Part shown: positions 60,593 to 64,000 of the stretch, one piece after another
How the letters are laid out: the number at the start of each line of letters is the position of its first letter
Numbering within the stretch: the first letter of the stretch is position 1
From: Candidatus Pantoea haifensis
GTDB taxonomy: Bacteria > Pseudomonadota > Gammaproteobacteria > Enterobacterales > Enterobacteriaceae
Assembly: GCA_018842655.1 (NCBI GenBank)
Contig: JAGTWN010000004.1
Span: 1,178,001 to 1,242,000 of the forward strand
Length of the DNA stretch: 64,000 nucleotides
Direction of reading: 5' to 3'
Position numbers and translations under genes: made by a program
Notes under the pieces: generated by a model
Databases searched by the model: none
Told to the model about the DNA's origin: nothing
Seen by the model: only the letters and a program-made list of their open reading frames with translations

Positions 60593-60674
60593 GCGCCGAG
60601 GGTGCTGAATTGCTTGGTAATTCAGCGCCGCGCGCAAAAAGTGGGCAAACGAATCATCATTTCTGTCTGGGCGC

Positions 60675-60708
60675 TTTACACCTTGAACGCATTTGGTATG
60701 ATGCGCCC
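60675..60708 (+). promoter_or_regulatory. tRNA-Tyr promoter with stringent discriminator
   Basis: TTTACA (60675-60680), 16 bases, TATGAT (60697-60702) and then GCGCCCC. The elements and GC-rich discriminator match the E. coli tyrT promoter and explain growth-rate and stringent control. Confidence 0.85.
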
Positions 60709-60736
60709 CGCTTTCAGGCATAATGATTCAGGCCAT

Positions 60737-60821
<85 letters not shown>

Positions 60822-60862
60822 TCTGAATCGCCGCATTGCCTGAATCAATACGAAATATCCCC

Positions 60863-60930
<68 letters not shown>

Positions 60931-60947
<17 letters not shown>

Positions 60948-61020
60948 TTAAATATTCTGTTTACCTCCCCCAGACTGCCTAACTTACCCGACTCTGCGAG
61001 AGAAGGATGAGAAGCTTCGA
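60931..61020 (+). repeat. tRNA-Tyr 3'-end repeat, unit 1
   Basis: Begins with the last 17 bases of tRNA-Tyr (TCCTTCTCCCACCACCA) and runs through TTAAATATTCTGTT to GAGAAGCTTCGA. A second copy lies at 61099-61187. Confidence 0.9.
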
Positions 61021-61023
61021 CCC

Positions 61024-61098
61024 GAAGGTTCGAGCCGAGCGCAGCGAGACAACGCGCTTCAGCGCGGCCCGCAGGGTGAGGCGCAGCGCGCCGAATTA
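61024..61098 (+). repeat. GC-rich element interrupting a tRNA-Tyr remnant
   Basis: GAAGGTTCGA, the T-arm of tRNA-Tyr, is followed by about 65 GC-rich bases with a CGCGC-TTCA-GCGCG hairpin and related repeats, then by the tRNA 3' end again. It looks like an insertion into the T-loop of a third, decayed tRNA copy. I know no named family for it. Confidence 0.6.
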
Positions 61099-61187
61099 TC
61101 CTTCTCCCACCACCATTAAATATTCTGTTCACCTCCCCAGGCTGCCTAACTTACCCGACTCTGCGAGAGAAGGATGAGAAGCTTCGA
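61099..61187 (+). repeat. tRNA-Tyr 3'-end repeat, unit 2
   Basis: Repeats unit 1 with two substitutions and one C fewer in the CTCCCC run. In E. coli the tyrT operon is also followed by repeats that start with the tRNA 3' end. Confidence 0.9.
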
Positions 61188-61301
61188 TCTTAAATAACGC
61201 TAATCGCCATTATCGGTACAAACACTCAGCGTCTGCCATGACTTTTCCCTGAAAAATCGCTACTATCCCGCGCATCTTTTATGAGAACAATGGTCAACAC
61301 C

Positions 61302-62108
61302 ATGAAATTTGTTTCATTCAACATCAATGGATTGCGTGCGCGCCCACATCAGTTAGCCGCAATAGTCGAACAGCATCAGCCTGACGTTATTGGCCTGCAA
61401 GAAACGAAAGTTCACGATGAAATGTTTCCTCTCGAAGAGGTTGCGAAGCTGGGCTACAACGTGTTCTACCACGGTCAGAAAGGACATTACGGCGTTGCGC
61501 TGTTAACCAAAGTTCAGCCTGTTTCAGTGCGCCGTGGTTTTCCAGGCGATGATGATGAGGCACAGCGTCGCTTGATTATGGCGGAAATCCCCAGCCCAGT
61601 CGGCGATATCACTGTCATCAATGGTTATTTCCCGCAAGGTGAAAGCCGCGATCATCCGACAAAATTTCCAGCCAAAGAAAAATTTTTCCGCGATCTGCAA
61701 AGTTATCTCACAGAATCCCTGAAGGCCGACAAACCGGTCTTGATCATGGGCGACATGAATATCAGCAGCACCGATCTGGATATTGGTATTGGTGAAGAGA
61801 GCCGCAAACGCTGGTTACGCACCGGCAAATGCTCATTCCTGCCAGAAGAACGCGAGTGGATGGATCGTTTGTTAAGCTGGGGGCTGGTGGATACGTGGCG
61901 CGATAAAAATCCAGAGAGCGCCGATCGCTTTTCATGGTTTGATTACCGCTCCAAAGGCTTTGATGACAACCGTGGCTTACGCATCGATTTAATACTGGCG
62001 AGTCAGCCGCTGGCGTCACGTTGCAGTGAAACAGGTATTGATTACGACATCCGCAGCATGGAAAAACCGTCAGACCATGCTCCAGTTTGGTCGACCTTCC
62101 GGTTCTAA
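61302..62108 (+). CDS. xthA: Exonuclease III
   Basis: AP endonuclease and 3' exonuclease of base-excision repair. 268 residues from ATG 61302 ([18 protein letters not shown]), the E. coli length; two upstream in-frame ATGs add seven residues. Metal and catalytic motifs: [23 protein letters not shown] and PSDHAPVW at the C-terminus. Confidence 0.97.
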   Translation: MKFVSFNINGLRARPHQLAAIVEQHQPDVIGLQETKVHDEMFPLEEVAKLGYNVFYHGQKGHYGVALLTKVQPVSVRRGFPGDDDEAQRRLIMAEIPSPVGDITVINGYFPQGESRDHPTKFPAKEKFFRDLQSYLTESLKADKPVLIMGDMNISSTDLDIGIGEESRKRWLRTGKCSFLPEEREWMDRLLSWGLVDTWRDKNPESADRFSWFDYRSKGFDDNRGLRIDLILASQPLASRCSETGIDYDIRSMEKPSDHAPVWSTFRF

Positions 62109-62140
62109 AAAACAGCGTGGCTTGATGCCACGCTGTTTTA
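62107..62140. terminator. xthA/ynjH bidirectional terminator
   Basis: Eleven-bp perfect stem AACAGCGTGGC/GCCACGCTGTT with TTGAT loop, flanked by A4 and T4. It overlaps the last bases of ynjH. Confidence 0.85.
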
Positions 62141-62437
62141 CTTAACTATCTTCCAGATCAGATTATTCGTTCCGAGCGACTGTTCATCCCGGGCACACTG
62201 CAACAATACCCCCTCTGATTTAACCACCGCCCCTTCGCTATAGTTACGGTTATTGAAAATACAGCATCTGATGCAGTCCGGTTGACGATTCTGCCCTTGC
62301 GCCCAGACTTCTGGTGGCATGTCTACCACCACATCCGGACTGCTGCTTTGCTCATTCTGGTGATACCGGCTATTAGCCTGCACGGCTCCACTGGAAAGCG
62401 CCAGAATCAACCAGGCTAGCGCGGAGTAACGCCTCAT
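62138..62437 (-). CDS. ynjH: DUF1496 protein YnjH
   Basis: 99-residue exported protein with signal peptide ([17 protein letters not shown]) and the family cysteines [17 protein letters not shown] and [12 protein letters not shown]. The start overlaps the topB stop by four bases (ATGA), so it is likely translationally coupled. Function unknown. Confidence 0.9.
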   Translation of the reverse strand: MRRYSALAWLILALSSGAVQANSRYHQNEQSSSPDVVVDMPPEVWAQGQNRQPDCIRCCIFNNRNYSEGAVVKSEGVLLQCARDEQSLGTNNLIWKIVK

Positions 62438-64000
62438 TCAGTCTCCTTGATTTTACGTTTAGTTTTACGTACAGGCCGCTTTTTGCTGGTAGCGGGCAAA
62501 CCACGCAAAGCCTGTACTGCCGGCTGTTGTCGTGCCTGCTGGATTATGCCAGTTAATGTCTGCACCAGCGGCTGCATAAAATCTTCATAGCGACAGGATT
62601 TCTCACTAATGCGTGTCAGCGTCGATTCCCATTGCGCTGTCATATCCGGTCGCGCGGCCAAATCGGGCAGTGAATGAATCAAAGCACGCCCGGCTTCAGT
62701 AGAATGGATATAGCGTCCCTTTTTCACTAAAAACGTTCGACGGAACAACAGTTCGATAATGCCTGCTCGCGTGGCCTCTGTACCTAAACCATCGGTTGCC
62801 CGCAGCACTTTCTTTAATTCTTTATCCTGCACAAAACGCGCAATGCCGGTCATGGCTGACAGTAAAGTCGCATCAGTAAAGGGTCTTGGCGGCTGAGTCT
62901 GCTTTGCCAGCACCTCGCCGCGCTCACACAGCAGCTCATCATCTTTCGCGACAACAGGTAACGGCATTCCGTCATTTTCTTCGTCGCGTTCTTTGCTGCC
63001 TAACAGTGCGCGCCAACCCGCTTCAGCCAGGAAGCGGGCTTTGGCGACAAATTTGCCTTTCTCGATCTCTAAATCAATCACACATTTGCGAAATACGGCG
63101 TCAGGGCAAAACTGCATCAGATACTGTCGTGCAATTAAGCCATAAACATTTTGTTCATTTTCTGTGAGCTTCACTGCGCTGGAGCGCGCCGTAGGAATAA
63201 TCGCATGGTGCGCATCGACCTTCTTATCATCCCAACAGCGGTTCCTACGATCTGCGCTAAAGTCGCCTGGCGGCGTAAGGTTCGGCTGATGAGCCTGGAT
63301 TGCATTCAGTACCGCATTTCGCCCGGCAAAATGCTCTTCTGGCAGATAGCGACAGTCTGAACGTGGATAGGTAATCAGCTTATGCGTTTCATACAATCGT
63401 TGACAGGTATCCAGCACCGTTTGTGCGCTTAAACCGAAACGTTTTGCCGCTTCAATTTGCAGGCTGGAAAGCGAAAATGGCAGCGGCGCGCCCTCACTCT
63501 CGCGTTTATCACTGTAAGCCGTAACGATAGCGGGTTTGCCGCTAATGCGCGCGACCACATGCTCCGCCAGCGTACGGTTGAGTAATCGTCCCTCCTCATC
63601 CTGCCAGGGTTCACAGGCATCGCTGGGTACCCAATTCGCCACAAAACGCACATTATCCGGCGTGACAATATGTGCTTTTACTTCGAAATAATCTTTGGGT
63701 AGGAAGTTCTCTATCTCTTCATCACGCCGCACCACCAGACCCAGCACTGGCGTCTGTACACGTCCGACTGACAGCACGCCGTCATAGCCTGCGTTACGTC
63801 CTAACAGTGTCCAGGCGCGCGTCATATTGATGCCATAAAGCCAGTCGGCACGCGCTCTTGCTAACGCAGAAACGCATAAAGGAATAAATTCCCGGTTTTG
63901 ACGCAGTCGGTTAACCGCACGATCGACCGCCTGCGGATTAAGGTCATTGATAAGGCAACGCTGGACTTTGCTGCGCTTATCGGCAGGTAGCTGAAGATAA
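62434..64000 (-). CDS. topB: DNA topoisomerase III (5' end missing)
   Basis: Type IA topoisomerase that unlinks replication and recombination intermediates. The frame is open to the right edge, so roughly 130 N-terminal residues are outside the window. Visible: [34 protein letters not shown], the active-site tyrosine in [65 protein letters not shown], and a basic tail ([17 protein letters not shown]). Confidence 0.95.
   Translation of the reverse strand, partial: YLQLPADKRSKVQRCLINDLNPQAVDRAVNRLRQNREFIPLCVSALARARADWLYGINMTRAWTLLGRNAGYDGVLSVGRVQTPVLGLVVRRDEEIENFLPKDYFEVKAHIVTPDNVRFVANWVPSDACEPWQDEEGRLLNRTLAEHVVARISGKPAIVTAYSDKRESEGAPLPFSLSSLQIEAAKRFGLSAQTVLDTCQRLYETHKLITYPRSDCRYLPEEHFAGRNAVLNAIQAHQPNLTPPGDFSADRRNRCWDDKKVDAHHAIIPTARSSAVKLTENEQNVYGLIARQYLMQFCPDAVFRKCVIDLEIEKGKFVAKARFLAEAGWRALLGSKERDEENDGMPLPVVAKDDELLCERGEVLAKQTQPPRPFTDATLLSAMTGIARFVQDKELKKVLRATDGLGTEATRAGIIELLFRRTFLVKKGRYIHSTEAGRALIHSLPDLAARPDMTAQWESTLTRISEKSCRYEDFMQPLVQTLTGIIQQARQQPAVQALRGLPATSKKRPVRKTKRKIKETE

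Noticed and set aside
61021-61115. Third tRNA-Tyr gene
   Set aside because: Only a T-arm fragment and 3' end are present, split by a GC-rich element; acceptor 5' strand, D-arm and anticodon arm are missing.

Overview
The window looks like a chromosomal segment of an Erwiniaceae-type enterobacterium (Pantoea/Erwinia-like). Most genes have obvious E. coli counterparts, and several blocks keep E. coli order: tus-fumC-manA-ydgA, add-ydgJ, cls-yciU-oppFDCBA-ychE-adhE-tdk-hns, galU-rssB-rssA-ychJ-purU-tRNA-Tyr, and xthA beside ynjH-topB. The blocks are joined differently from E. coli, and an OqxAB-type pump, a UDP-galacturonate pathway and a compact arabinose cluster fit a plant-associated enteric. 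The genus is inference from gene content.

The most important technical point is that at least 20 genes are broken by a single missing base, nearly always in a short homopolymer. Restoring the base gives full-length proteins, often of exactly the E. coli length (RssA 301, YdgJ 346, AraH 328, AraA 500, OppC 302, GalU 302 residues). I read these as assembly or basecalling errors, not pseudogenes. They are annotated below as whole genes with the break noted.

Layout: 1-5.9 kb, RND efflux pump oqxA-oqxB with its Rrf2 repressor oqxR and an MFS exporter. 6-10.1 kb, a type VI secretion effector module: a Tle1-like (DUF2235) lipase followed by three tandem, mosaic DUF2931 lipoprotein genes that are probably its immunity proteins. 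10.4-15.8 kb, replication terminus Ter/tus, then fumC, manA and ydgA. 15.9-20.8 kb, a ydeP-type molybdopterin oxidoreductase, an unknown His-rich membrane protein and trkG. 21-26.9 kb, an outer-membrane protein, hiuH, DUF4060, yedK, a lipoprotein, add and ydgJ. 27-35.2 kb, L-arabinose uptake and catabolism (araC, araFGH, araBA) with AraC half-sites, but no araD. 35.3-40.3 kb, tonB, yciI, two microproteins, an aberrant tRNA-Gly-like gene, yciY, clsA and yciU. 40.3-47.7 kb, the oligopeptide permease oppFDCB with two oppA paralogues. 47.7-53.5 kb, a candidate small RNA, ychE, adhE, tdk and hns. 53.6-56.9 kb, a UDP-sugar operon galU-ugd-UDP-GlcA epimerase. 57-60.6 kb, rssB, rssA, ychJ and purU. 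60.7-61.2 kb, two tRNA-Tyr genes and a degenerate repeat derived from their 3' end. 61.3-64 kb, xthA, ynjH and topB (cut by the window end).

The genes work in recognisable groups: multidrug export (oqxABR), interbacterial competition (lipase plus immunity array), replication arrest (Ter/Tus), arabinose to ribulose-5-phosphate (AraFGH, AraA, AraB under AraC), peptide uptake (Opp), and provision of UDP-Glc, UDP-GlcA and UDP-GalA for envelope polysaccharide (GalU, Ugd, epimerase). The accessory region with most potential for new biology is the effector/immunity array at 6-10 kb. The tRNA-like gene at 37.4 kb, the orphan terminator with a perfect CRP-type palindrome at 48.1 kb and the tRNA-Tyr-derived repeat at 61 kb are smaller curiosities.
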